DNA of 64,000 nucleotides. It comes from Streptomyces sp. F001. Its GTDB lineage: Bacteria > Actinomycetota > Actinomycetes > Streptomycetales > Streptomycetaceae. A program made the position numbers and the translations under genes. The notes under the pieces are model-generated. The model ran no database searches, was not told the origin of the DNA, and worked only from the letters and a program-made list of their open reading frames with translations. Positions 1-7,892 of the stretch are shown one piece after another. Location of the stretch: NCBI RefSeq assembly GCF_004187715.1, contig NZ_QZWF01000007.1, forward strand, positions 124,001-188,000. Reading direction: 5' to 3'. How positions within the stretch are numbered: position 1 is the stretch's first letter; every line of letters begins with the position of its first letter.

Positions 1-1305
1 ATAGGCCAGCGCTTCCTGGGCCATATCGAGCCCGCGCTGATGGGCGAGTCGTTCACCGAGACGTACACCGGCACGCTCGGCCCGTCGGTCCGCGCGGTCA
101 CCCCGGTCGAGGACGGGGGTGAGGTCGTCGGCCTGGTCAGCGCCGGCATCCGGGTCGAGGCGATCAGTGAACGCGTCCAGGGCCAGCTGACCGCCCTGCT
201 CGGGGTCGCCGGCGGTGCCCTCGCGCTCGGCGCGGTCGGCACGTATGTCGTCAATGCCCGGCTGCGCCGCCACACCCACGGCATGAACGCGGCCGAGCTC
301 AGCCATATGCACGACTACCATCAGGCCGCGCTGCACGCCGTACGCGAGGGACTGCTGATGCTCGACGGGCAGTACCGGATCGCGCTGATCAACGACGGAG
401 GGCGGGAGCTGCTCGGGGTGACCGAGGATGTCGTGGGCAGGTCGGTGGCCGAGATCGGACTGCCGACGCCGCTGACGGGGGCGCTGCTGGCGTCGGAGCC
501 ACGGGTGGACGAGGTGCATCTGACGGCGGACCGGGTGCTGGTGGTGAACACCTCGCCGGTGTCGGGCGGTGAGCGGCGGGGGACGGTCGTGACATTGCGG
601 GACGTGACCGAGCTGCAGTCGCTGATGGGCGAGCTGGACTCGGAGCGGGGCTTCACCCAGGCGCTGCGCTCCCAGGCACACGAGGCGGCGAACCGGCTGC
701 ACACGGTCGTGTCGCTGATCGAGCTGGGTCGGGCCGAGGAGGCGGTCGACTTCGCGACGGCCGAGCTGGAACTGGCGCAGGCGCTGACGGACCAGGTGGT
801 GGCGGCGGTGGGCGAGCCGGTCCTGGCCGCGCTGCTGCTCGGCAAGACCGCGCAGGCCAACGAGCACGGTGTGGAGCTGGTCGTGACTCAGGACAGCCGG
901 CTGGACGACGGGCTGCTGCCCAAGAGCCTGCCGGCCCGGGACCTGGTGACGATCCTGGGCAACCTGATCGACAACGCGGTGGACGCGGCCCAGGGCAGCG
1001 TGCCGGCCCGGGTGACCGTGTCGGCGGTCGCGGAGAACGGTGAGCTGGTGCTGCGGGTGTCGGACACGGGGGCGGGAGTGGACCCGGAGCACGCGGAGGC
1101 GGTGTTCCAGCGCGGGTTCTCCACCAAGCCGGCCGGGCCGGGCGGACGCGGCCTGGGCCTGGCTCTGGTACGGCAGGCGGTGCACCGGCATGCCGGGTCG
1201 CTGTCGGTGGCGGAGGCCGACGGGGGCGGGGCGGAGTTCGAGGTGCGGTTGCCGCTGCGAGAGCGGGCCGCCGCGGGCGGGGCGGCGTCGGGAGGCCGGG
1301 CATGA
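1..1305 (+). CDS. CitA/DcuS-type sensor histidine kinase, 5' end missing
   Basis: The reading frame is open to the first base, so the N-terminal membrane segment and part of the extracytoplasmic sensor lie outside the window. What remains is the end of the sensor domain (ending GLVSAGI), a membrane segment (LLGVAGGALALGAVG), a PAS-like domain, a dimerisation helix with the phospho-acceptor in SQAHEAANRLH (the SPOB-type H-box of CitA/DcuS kinases rather than a HisKA box), and an ATPase domain with NLIDNAVDA and GRGLGLALV. The family senses small carboxylates at the membrane and phosphorylates a CitB-type regulator. The stop overlaps the regulator's start as ATGA, so the two are translationally coupled. 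The ligand cannot be inferred. Confidence 0.93.
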   Translation: MGQRFLGHIEPALMGESFTETYTGTLGPSVRAVTPVEDGGEVVGLVSAGIRVEAISERVQGQLTALLGVAGGALALGAVGTYVVNARLRRHTHGMNAAELSHMHDYHQAALHAVREGLLMLDGQYRIALINDGGRELLGVTEDVVGRSVAEIGLPTPLTGALLASEPRVDEVHLTADRVLVVNTSPVSGGERRGTVVTLRDVTELQSLMGELDSERGFTQALRSQAHEAANRLHTVVSLIELGRAEEAVDFATAELELAQALTDQVVAAVGEPVLAALLLGKTAQANEHGVELVVTQDSRLDDGLLPKSLPARDLVTILGNLIDNAVDAAQGSVPARVTVSAVAENGELVLRVSDTGAGVDPEHAEAVFQRGFSTKPAGPGGRGLGLALVRQAVHRHAGSLSVAEADGGGAEFEVRLPLRERAAAGGAASGGRA

Positions 1306-1988
1306 CACTTCAGGAGCCGATCCGCGTCCTGGTCGTGGAGGACGATCCGGTCGCCGCCGACGCCCATGTGATGTACGTCGGCCGGGTGCCGGGCTTCGTC
1401 GCGGTCGGCAAGGCGCAAACGGGAGCGCAGGCCCGGCGGGCCCTTGAGCGGACGCCGGTGGACCTGCTGCTGCTCGACCTGCACCTGCCGGACGTGCACG
1501 GACTGCAACTGGCTCGCTCGCTGCGGGCGGCGGGCTATCACGCGGACGTGATAGCGGTGACGTCGGCGCGGGATCTGGCGGTGGTGCGGGAGGGAGTGTC
1601 GCTCGGGGTCGTCCAGTACGTCCTGAAGCCGTTCACTTTCGCGACGCTGCGGGACCGTCTGGTGCGGTACGCGGAGTTCCGGGGTGCGGCGGGCGAGGCC
1701 AGCGGCCAGGACGAGGTCGACCGCGCACTCGCGACCCTGCGGGCACCGACACCGGCGGCGCTGCCGAAGGGGTTGAGCGCACCGACGCTGGAGCGGGTGA
1801 CGGTGGCCCTGCGGGACTGCGCCGACGGGCTCACGGCGACGGGGGTCGCGGAAGCGGTGGGGATCTCGAGGATCACGGCCCGGCGGTACCTGGAGCATCT
1901 GGTGGATGCGGGCAGGGCCGTGCGGAGTCCTCAGTACGGGGCCGTGGGGCGGCCCGAGTTGCAGTACCGGTGGGTCAAGGGGCAGTAG
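1302..1988 (+). CDS. CitB/DcuR-family response regulator
   Basis: 228 residues. The receiver domain has the acidic pair at Asp14/Asp15 and the phospho-acceptor Asp59 in LLLLDLHLPD. The C-terminal part (about 150-228) carries a helix-turn-helix (GVAEAVGISRITARRYLEHL) of the kind found in CitB/DcuR regulators. The ATG start overlaps the kinase stop. Partner of the kinase just upstream. Targets are unknown; the sugar transporter genes that follow 127 bases later on the same strand are an obvious candidate, but only by position. Confidence 0.93.
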   Translation: MTLQEPIRVLVVEDDPVAADAHVMYVGRVPGFVAVGKAQTGAQARRALERTPVDLLLLDLHLPDVHGLQLARSLRAAGYHADVIAVTSARDLAVVREGVSLGVVQYVLKPFTFATLRDRLVRYAEFRGAAGEASGQDEVDRALATLRAPTPAALPKGLSAPTLERVTVALRDCADGLTATGVAEAVGISRITARRYLEHLVDAGRAVRSPQYGAVGRPELQYRWVKGQ

Positions 1989-2036
1989 TCCTCGGAGGGT
2001 TGCGGGGCGTCCGGATCATAATCCGCCGCAGACGCA

Positions 2037-2066
2037 TTGACCTGACTAGACCACTCCTCTTACGTT
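2037..2066 (+). promoter_or_regulatory. Candidate promoter with DasR-like site before the sugar transporter
   Basis: A TTGACC -35 box (2037-2042) and TACGTT -10 box (2061-2066) are 18 bases apart. Across the -35 box lies ACCTGACTAGACCACT (2040-2055), which matches 13 of 16 positions of the known DasR-responsive element (AYTGGTCTAGACCAST). DasR is the GntR-family repressor of N-acetylglucosamine and chitin genes in Streptomyces. The left half-site is degenerate, so this is a candidate only. Confidence 0.45.
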
Positions 2067-2115
2067 CACCGGGCAGCCATCCCGGCGCCACAACGAAGTG
2101 AGCCCGTAGGAGGTC

Positions 2116-3486
2116 ATGTCCGTGCGTCCCACCGCCGTTCTGCTCACCACCGCCCTCGCCCTCACCGCCGCATCCCTCACCGCCTGCGGCAGCGGATCCG
2201 GCAGTGACCCGGACACCCTGAAGGTCTCCTTCAAGCAGTCCACGGACAACTCCGTCAAGGTGATGGACACGTTCCTCGCGGACATCAAGAAGCAGTTCGA
2301 GAAGGAGAACCCCGGCAAGAAGGTCGAGCTCGTCCCGATCAAGGCCCCGGACTCGGAGTACTACACCAAGGTCCAGCAGATGCTCCGCTCCCCCAAGACG
2401 GCCCCGGACCTCGTCTACGAGGACACCTTCCTCATCAACTCCGACATCACCAGCGGCTACTTGAAGCCCCTCGACCCCTACCTCGCCAAGTGGAAGGACT
2501 GGAACCAGTTCATCGACACGGCGAAGGCCGCCGCCAAGGGCGAGGACGGGAAGACGTACGGCGTCCCGGACGGCACCGACACCCGGGGCCTCTGGTTCGA
2601 CAAGGGCATCTTCGAAGAAGCCGGCCTGCCCACCGACTGGCAGCCGGAGAACTGGGACGACGTCCTCGAAGCCGCCCGTACGATCAAGCAGAAGGTCCCC
2701 GGCGTCACTCCCCTCAACGTCTACACCGGCAAACCCGCCGGTGAGGCCGCCACCATGCAGGGCTTCCAGATGCTGCTCTACGGCACCAACGACGGCACGA
2801 CGGACCCGCTCTACGACGACAAGTCCAAGAAGTGGATCGCCGGCAGTCAGGGCTTCAAGGACGCCCTCACGTTCGTCGAGACGGTCTACAAGGAGAAGCT
2901 CGGCCCCGACGTCGCCGACGCCCTCGACCCCAACTTCGGCACCCGCGTCCGCGGCGAACTCCTCCCCCAGGGCAAACTCGGCATCAACCTCGACGGCTCC
3001 TGGCTCCCGCAGGACTGGCTGGAGGGCAGCGGCCATGAGTGGCCCGAGTGGTCCGAGAAGCTGGGCCTTGCCTCCATGCCCACGCAGCGCGGCCAGGCCC
3101 CGGGCAAGGTGAGCATGTCGGGCGGCTGGACCTGGGCGATCCCGGCCAAGGCGGCCAACCCGGACCTGGCGTTCACGTTCATCGAGACGATGCAGACGAA
3201 GGCCAACGCCCAGAAGTGGTACATCGCCAACTCGGGCATCGCGGTCCGCAAGGACGTCGCGGCCGACCCGGCGTACGTACAGGCGCAGCCCGGCATCAAG
3301 TTCTTCACCGATCTGGTCGCCACCACCCACTACCGGCCCGCCTACCCGGCGTATCCGAAGGTCTCCACCGCGATCCAGGAGGCGATGGAGGGCGTGACGA
3401 CGGGGGACGTGTCGGTCGAGGAGGCGGCGAAGGCGTACGACGAGGAGCTGAAGTCGGCGACGGACAACCAGGTGATCGAGAAATGA
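2116..3486 (+). CDS. Sugar ABC transporter substrate-binding lipoprotein
   Basis: 456 residues. The signal peptide ends in a lipobox LTAC with lipidated Cys24, followed by a Gly/Ser linker. The rest is a family 1 extracellular solute-binding protein (CUT1 type), with TMQGFQMLLYG and SMSGGWTWAIPAKA typical of the second lobe. It should capture a sugar or short oligosaccharide outside the membrane and hand it to the two permeases that follow. AGGAGGT sits 4 bases before the ATG. No ATPase gene is present, as is usual for Streptomyces CUT1 systems that share MsiK. The substrate is not evident; the DasR-like promoter site hints at an amino sugar or chito-oligosaccharide. Confidence 0.93.
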   Translation: MSVRPTAVLLTTALALTAASLTACGSGSGSDPDTLKVSFKQSTDNSVKVMDTFLADIKKQFEKENPGKKVELVPIKAPDSEYYTKVQQMLRSPKTAPDLVYEDTFLINSDITSGYLKPLDPYLAKWKDWNQFIDTAKAAAKGEDGKTYGVPDGTDTRGLWFDKGIFEEAGLPTDWQPENWDDVLEAARTIKQKVPGVTPLNVYTGKPAGEAATMQGFQMLLYGTNDGTTDPLYDDKSKKWIAGSQGFKDALTFVETVYKEKLGPDVADALDPNFGTRVRGELLPQGKLGINLDGSWLPQDWLEGSGHEWPEWSEKLGLASMPTQRGQAPGKVSMSGGWTWAIPAKAANPDLAFTFIETMQTKANAQKWYIANSGIAVRKDVAADPAYVQAQPGIKFFTDLVATTHYRPAYPAYPKVSTAIQEAMEGVTTGDVSVEEAAKAYDEELKSATDNQVIEK

Positions 3487-3496
3487 GCCGCCGCTC

Positions 3497-4425
3497 ATGA
3501 CGACCGCTCAGGCCCCCGGCCTCGCAAAGAGGCCGGATCCGGCCCCCTCACGCCCCACGCCGAAGCACCGCCCCCGCTCCCTGGCCCGAGCCTCCCCCTC
3601 ACCCCCGCCATAGTCCTCCTGCTCCTCTTCCTGGCCGGCCCGATCGCGTACTGCGCCTACATCGCCTTCACCGACCTCCAGCTCACCGGCCAGGCCGAGG
3701 AGTCGTTCATCGGCTTCGAGAACTTCCGTACGGCGTTCGGGGACGAGGCGTTCCTGAACGCGGTGTGGCTGACCCTCGTCTTCACGGTCGTCTCGGCGCT
3801 GCTCGGCCAGAACACGCTGGGTCTGGCCCTGGCCGCACTGATGCAGCGCGCCTCGAAGACCGTACGCACGCTGGTCGGCGGCATCGTCATCACGGCGTGG
3901 GTACTCCCGGAGGTCGTCGCCGGCTTCCTCCTCTACGCCTTCTTCCGCCGCGAGGGCACCCTGAACGCCATCCTGGACTGGCTCCATCTCCCCTCGCAGA
4001 ACTGGCTGTTCACGCTCCCGATCCTGGCGGTGTCGTTCGCGAACGTCTGGCGGGGCACGGCGTTCTCGATGCTGGTCTACTGGGCGGCGCTGAACGAGAT
4101 CCCGAAGGAGATCACGGAGGCCGCGGAGGTCGACGGCGCCGGCGGCTGGCGCCGTATGTGGCACATCACCCTCCCGATGATCCGCCGCTCCATCGGCACG
4201 AACCTGATGCTGATCACCCTCCAGACTCTGTCCGTCTTCGGCCTGATCTGGGTGATGACGAGGGGCGGGCCGGGCGGAAAGAGCCAGACGCTGCCCCTCT
4301 TCATGTACGAGGAGGCGTTCCAGAAGAGCATGATCGGCTACGGCACCGCGGTCGCCCTGCTGCTCCTGGTGGTGGGCTCGTTGTTCTCGGTGGTCTATCT
4401 GCGGCTGCTGCGAACGGAGGTCTGA
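3497..4425 (+). pseudogene. Sugar ABC transporter permease (MalF type), frameshifted near the 5' end
   Basis: The membrane part reads from about 3600 to 4425 and has the permease EAA loop (EAAEVDGAGG then HITLP), but that frame has no ATG, GTG or TTG before the membrane segments begin. The natural ATG at 3497, 10 bases after the binding-protein stop, opens a different frame and hits TAG at 3611. Adding one C to the CCCCC run near 3593-3597 would join the two frames into one permease of about 310 residues. So this is either a real one-base deletion or a sequence error. As written, only an internal start such as 3763 would give protein, and it would lack the first membrane helix. Confidence 0.85.
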
Positions 4426-4429
4426 CGTC

Positions 4430-5269
4430 ATGCCCCGGACTCCCTCTTCCCGCCGGACCACGCACCGCCTGGCCGCCGACGCCGGCCTCCTGGTGGTGGC
4501 CGCCGCCTTCTCCCTCCCCTTGTTGTGGGTGATCCTGTCCGCACTGGACACGAACGCGAACCTCCAGGTGAAGCTCCCGGACGGCCTGACCCTGGACAAC
4601 TTCGACGCGGTCCTGACGCCGGACGTCACCTTCACGCCGCTGCTCAACAGCCTGCTCCTGTGCGGCGGCGGCACGCTGCTGACGGTGGCCTGCGCCGCGC
4701 TGGCCGCCTACCCGCTGTCGCGGTTCCGGTCCCGCCTCAACCGCCCGTTCCTCCTGACGGTCCTCTTCGCGACGAGCCTGCCCATCACGGCGATCATGGT
4801 CCCGGTGTACGCCCTGTTCGTGCAGGTGAACCTGATCGACACGATGCAGGGCACGATCTTCTTCTTCGCGGCGTCTCAACTGCCGTTCGCGATCTGGCTG
4901 ATGAAGAACTTCATGGACGGCGTACCGAAGGAACTGGAGGAGGCGGCCTGGACGGACGGGGCGTCGTCGCTCCAGTCGCTGGTGCGGATCGTGCTGCCGC
5001 TGATGGGACCCGGTGTGGCGGTGGTGACGGTGTTCTCGTTCGTGATGATGTGGGGGAACTTCTTCGTTCCGTTCATGCTGCTGCTGACGCCGGATCAGAT
5101 GCCGGCGGCCGTGAGCATCAACGAGTTCTTCGGGAACAGGGGGACTGTGGTGTACGGGCAGTTGGCCGCGTTCTCGATCATCTACTCGACGCCCGTGATT
5201 CTGCTGTACGTGCTGGTCGCACGGCGGTTGGGCGGGGGATTTGCGTTGGGTGGAGCGGTCAAGGGGTGA
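4430..5269 (+). CDS. Sugar ABC transporter permease (MalG type)
   Basis: 279 residues with about six membrane helices. The cytoplasmic EAA loop reads ELEEAAWTDGASSLQ followed by RIVLP, which docks on the shared ATPase. It forms the transport channel with the MalF-type partner upstream. The start is 4 bases after that partner's stop, with CGGAGG before it, so it is cotranscribed and probably coupled. The gene is intact, unlike its partner. Confidence 0.93.
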   Translation: MPRTPSSRRTTHRLAADAGLLVVAAAFSLPLLWVILSALDTNANLQVKLPDGLTLDNFDAVLTPDVTFTPLLNSLLLCGGGTLLTVACAALAAYPLSRFRSRLNRPFLLTVLFATSLPITAIMVPVYALFVQVNLIDTMQGTIFFFAASQLPFAIWLMKNFMDGVPKELEEAAWTDGASSLQSLVRIVLPLMGPGVAVVTVFSFVMMWGNFFVPFMLLLTPDQMPAAVSINEFFGNRGTVVYGQLAAFSIIYSTPVILLYVLVARRLGGGFALGGAVKG

Positions 5270-5285
5270 GAGGTTCGGCACCCCT
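5262..5285. terminator. Short hairpin between convergent genes
   Basis: AGGGGTG (5262-5268) pairs with CACCCCT (5279-5285) around a 10-base loop. It overlaps the stop of the permease and lies just beyond the stop of the convergent PPOX gene. The stem is only 7 bp and has no T tract, so it is a weak terminator candidate. Confidence 0.35.
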
Positions 5286-5289
5286 GTGA

Positions 5290-5739
5290 TCAGCTCTCCG
5301 GCAACACCCCGGCCCGAAACGGCTCCACTCCCACCACTCGCCGCACCTTCACCGGCTCGATCAGCAGCATCACCCGCCGCTCTCCCGGCAGCAGCCACGG
5401 ATACCGCTCCTCCCCGATGTACTTCCGCGTGAGCCGGTCCATCGACCGTTCCGCTTGCTCCCCCTCCACGAACCGCACCACCCGCCCCCGGATCTCCACC
5501 CGGTCGTAGGGATTCCCGGGGTCGTGGTGGGACAGCGAAACGTTGGGATTGCGCCGCAGGTTCTCCTCCTTCACGCGGCCGATCGCGGTGTTGACCATGA
5601 CGTACTCACCTTCGAGGTCCGCCCACATGGGCGACACCTGCGGCGCCCCGTCGGGGCCGACGGTCGCCAGGTGCCAGAAGTTCGGGGCCAGCAGACGCTC
5701 GCGCACATGCCCCTCGACCTTGCCATTCACCTCGTACAC
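5290..5739 (-). CDS. PPOX-class (pyridoxamine 5'-phosphate oxidase-like) flavin/F420-binding protein
   Basis: 149 residues from a GTG at 5739, chosen because GGAGGAG lies 8 bases upstream; the open frame extends further to 5841, but the added residues are low-complexity. The split-barrel fold is visible in LLAPNFWHLATVGPDGAPQV, followed by SPMW. Members of this group reduce or oxidise small substrates with FMN or F420; the exact reaction cannot be read from sequence. It is transcribed alone, convergent with the sugar transporter and divergent from the HTH gene. Confidence 0.85.
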   Translation of the reverse strand: MYEVNGKVEGHVRERLLAPNFWHLATVGPDGAPQVSPMWADLEGEYVMVNTAIGRVKEENLRRNPNVSLSHHDPGNPYDRVEIRGRVVRFVEGEQAERSMDRLTRKYIGEERYPWLLPGERRVMLLIEPVKVRRVVGVEPFRAGVLPES

Positions 5740-5913
5740 GAGACACTCTCCTCCCGGGCAGCCCCTCGCGGGCCGTCCGGAGTCATCCTCGCGATCACCC
5801 GCTCCACCCCGACAGACGATCTTCGGCCAGCCCGAACCCACGACCGAAACCGTATTTTCCTACAATCCGTGATCCTGGCCGAACAGACCGTAGTCACCGG
5901 CCTCCCGCGCCCC

Positions 5914-5919
5914 TACTTT
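5914..5919 (+). promoter_or_regulatory. -10 box of a probable leaderless promoter (HTH gene)
   Basis: TACTTT is 6 bases before the GTG at 5926 and no Shine-Dalgarno is present. This spacing puts transcription initiation at the start codon. Confidence 0.45.
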
Positions 5920-5925
5920 GTGCCC

Positions 5926-6639
5926 GTGCGCCGACCCCCAGCTCTACCGAACCAGCCCGGTCCCCCTTCAACGCCCCCGCCGCCCGCGGCTCCGTGCCGC
6001 CTCGGCATGGGGCCCGAACACGTCGCCCACGACCTGCGTGCCTCGTACGGCCTGCCATACGTCACCCCGGACCTCGTCATCGCCTGGGAACGCGGGACCG
6101 CCAACCCCAGCAGCCCCGAACTCACCGCCCTCGCAGGCGTGTTGTGGTGCTCACCGGCCGAACTCATCGGCAGACCGCGGACCCTGCGCGAGCACCGCAT
6201 CTCCCGCGGGCTCGCCCCGGAGGACGTCGCCCGCGGCGTCGGACTCGAACTCCTCGCCTATCTGCGGATGGAAGAGGACGGCGAGTGGCGCGGCACCGAG
6301 CGGCAGACCACAGCCCTGGCCGGCGTCCTCGACCTGGGCCTGCCGGACTTCGTCACCGTCACCGGCCGCGAGGCCAGGCTCGCCGACCTGCTGCGCAGTG
6401 CCGTGACCACGCGCTGGCAGGCGTACGTCCGTCCGGTGGGCAAGATCGTGCCCCTGGACCGGGGCGTGCTGGAGGCCACCCTTCAGCAACTGCACCAGGA
6501 CTACCAGGGGCAGATGGTCGCCACCCTCAGCTGGGGCGGCGGTAGCGGCGACGCCGGTGACAACGGCCGCGACTTCCTCGACCGGATCGTCGAGCACTTC
6601 TGGACGACGGTCGACGGGAGCCGGGCATCGGGTTACTAG
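5926..6639 (+). CDS. Helix-turn-helix DNA-binding protein
   Basis: 237 residues from the GTG at 5926 (an in-frame GTG at 5920 is the alternative). Two XRE-like helix-turn-helix repeats are visible: the first around AHDLRASYGLPYVTPDLVIA with AWERG, the second around LREHRISRGLAPEDVARGVG. The C-terminal half (about 150-237) has no motif I recognise. The start follows a TACTTT box, so the mRNA is probably leaderless. It lies just before pfkA on the opposite strand and shares a small repeat block with it at the 3' end. Targets unknown. Confidence 0.8.
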   Translation: MRRPPALPNQPGPPSTPPPPAAPCRLGMGPEHVAHDLRASYGLPYVTPDLVIAWERGTANPSSPELTALAGVLWCSPAELIGRPRTLREHRISRGLAPEDVARGVGLELLAYLRMEEDGEWRGTERQTTALAGVLDLGLPDFVTVTGREARLADLLRSAVTTRWQAYVRPVGKIVPLDRGVLEATLQQLHQDYQGQMVATLSWGGGSGDAGDNGRDFLDRIVEHFWTTVDGSRASGY

Positions 6640-6694
6640 GAAGAGCGGGTCGCTGGAAGACCGGGCCGCTGGAAAACCGGGTTACTAAAAGACC
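6630..6694. repeat. Four degenerate 16-17 bp tandem repeats at convergent gene ends
   Basis: Four head-to-tail units begin with GGG at 6630, 6647, 6663 and 6679 (for example GGGTCGCTGGAAGACC and GGGCCGCTGGAAAACC). The first unit contains the stop of the HTH gene (GGTTACTAG) and the last contains the stop of pfkA (GGGTTACTAAAAGACC). It appears that a gene-end segment was duplicated. Confidence 0.7.
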
Positions 6695-7710
6695 GACTCC
6701 GCCTCGTCCATCCGGTCCTTCGGCACCGTCTTCAGCTCGGTCACCGCCTCCGCGAGCGGCACCATGACGATGTCGGTGCCGCGCAGCGCGGTCATCCGGC
6801 CGAACCGGCCCTGGTGCGCGGCCTCCACCGCGTGCCAGCCGAAGCGGGTGGCGAGCACCCTGTCGTACGCGGTCGGGGTGCCACCGCGCTGGACGTGGCC
6901 GAGGATGACCGGCTTGGCCTCCTTGCCGAGCCGCCGCTCCAGCTCGTACGCCAGTGCCGTACCGATGCCCTGGAAGCGTTCGTGGCCGTACTGGTCGATC
7001 TCGCCCTTGCCGTAGTCCATGGTGCCCTCGGCGGGGTGGGCGCCCTCGGCGACGCAGACGACGGCGAACTTCTTGCCGCGGGCGAAGCGTTCCTCGACCA
7101 TCTTCACGAGATCGGCCGGGTCGAAGGGACGCTCCGGCAGACAGATGCCGTGCGCGCCCGCCGCCATGCCGGACTCCAGCGCGATCCAGCCGGCGTGCCG
7201 GCCCATGACCTCGACGACCATCACGCGCTGGTGGGACTCGGCGGTGGTCTTGAGGCGGTCCATGGCTTCGGTGGCGACCCCCACCGCCGTGTCGAAGCCG
7301 AACGTCCGGTCGGTCGACGAGATGTCGTTGTCGATCGTCTTCGGTACGCCGACCACCGGCAGACCGGCGTCGCTCAGCATCCGGGCCGCCGTGAGCGTGC
7401 CCTCGCCGCCGATCGGGATCAGCGCGTCGATGCCGAAGTCACGGGCGATGTCGGCGGCGTTGTCGCAGGCCTCGCGCAGACGGTCGCGTTCCAGGCGGGA
7501 GGAGCCGAGGATGGTGCCGCCGCGGGCCAGGATGCCGCTGACCGCGTTCAGGTCGAGGCTGCGGTAGCGGCCGTCCAGCAGGCCCGCGTAACCGTCCTCG
7601 AAGCCGATGACCTCGTCGTCGTAGTTGTCGACCGCGCGGTGCACGACCGACCGGATCACGGCGTTCAGGCCGGGGCAGTCGCCGCCTGCGGTGAGAACTC
7701 CGATGCGCAT
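6685..7710 (-). CDS. pfkA: ATP-dependent 6-phosphofructokinase
   Basis: 341 residues, the normal length. It phosphorylates fructose 6-phosphate to fructose 1,6-bisphosphate in glycolysis. Visible motifs are the nucleotide-binding TAGGDCPGLN (7-16), GGEGT (101-105), PKTIDND (123-129, catalytic Asp127) and MGRHAGWIAL (169 onward). A Gly at the position after GGE points to ATP rather than pyrophosphate as donor, although Lys124 is also seen in PPi enzymes; actinomycete ATP enzymes show this combination. GGAG lies 10 bases before the ATG. It is divergent from pta-ackA. Confidence 0.95.
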   Translation of the reverse strand: MRIGVLTAGGDCPGLNAVIRSVVHRAVDNYDDEVIGFEDGYAGLLDGRYRSLDLNAVSGILARGGTILGSSRLERDRLREACDNAADIARDFGIDALIPIGGEGTLTAARMLSDAGLPVVGVPKTIDNDISSTDRTFGFDTAVGVATEAMDRLKTTAESHQRVMVVEVMGRHAGWIALESGMAAGAHGICLPERPFDPADLVKMVEERFARGKKFAVVCVAEGAHPAEGTMDYGKGEIDQYGHERFQGIGTALAYELERRLGKEAKPVILGHVQRGGTPTAYDRVLATRFGWHAVEAAHQGRFGRMTALRGTDIVMVPLAEAVTELKTVPKDRMDEAESVF

Positions 7711-7892
7711 CGTGCTGTGTCTCCAGGTCGCTGTCGATACCGGTGAGCCACTGCCGATTGTTTCACGTCCCTCAGGCCCTCAGCACGACGACGTCTTGAC
7801 GGGCGCCTTATCTACGGCCAGAGGTATTGTCAAGAGGGTTCTGCTCACCTCGGTGGGCGATTTTTGTGACTGAGACGAAACGGAGAGCACGC

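Noticed and set aside
1975..3498. 507-residue frame opposite the sugar-binding lipoprotein
   Set aside because: Antisense shadow with Val/Leu/Gly/Asp repeats; the plus-strand protein is complete.
6685..7710. Pyrophosphate-dependent phosphofructokinase
   Set aside because: GGEGT at 101-105 has Gly where PPi enzymes have Asp; Lys124 alone is not decisive.
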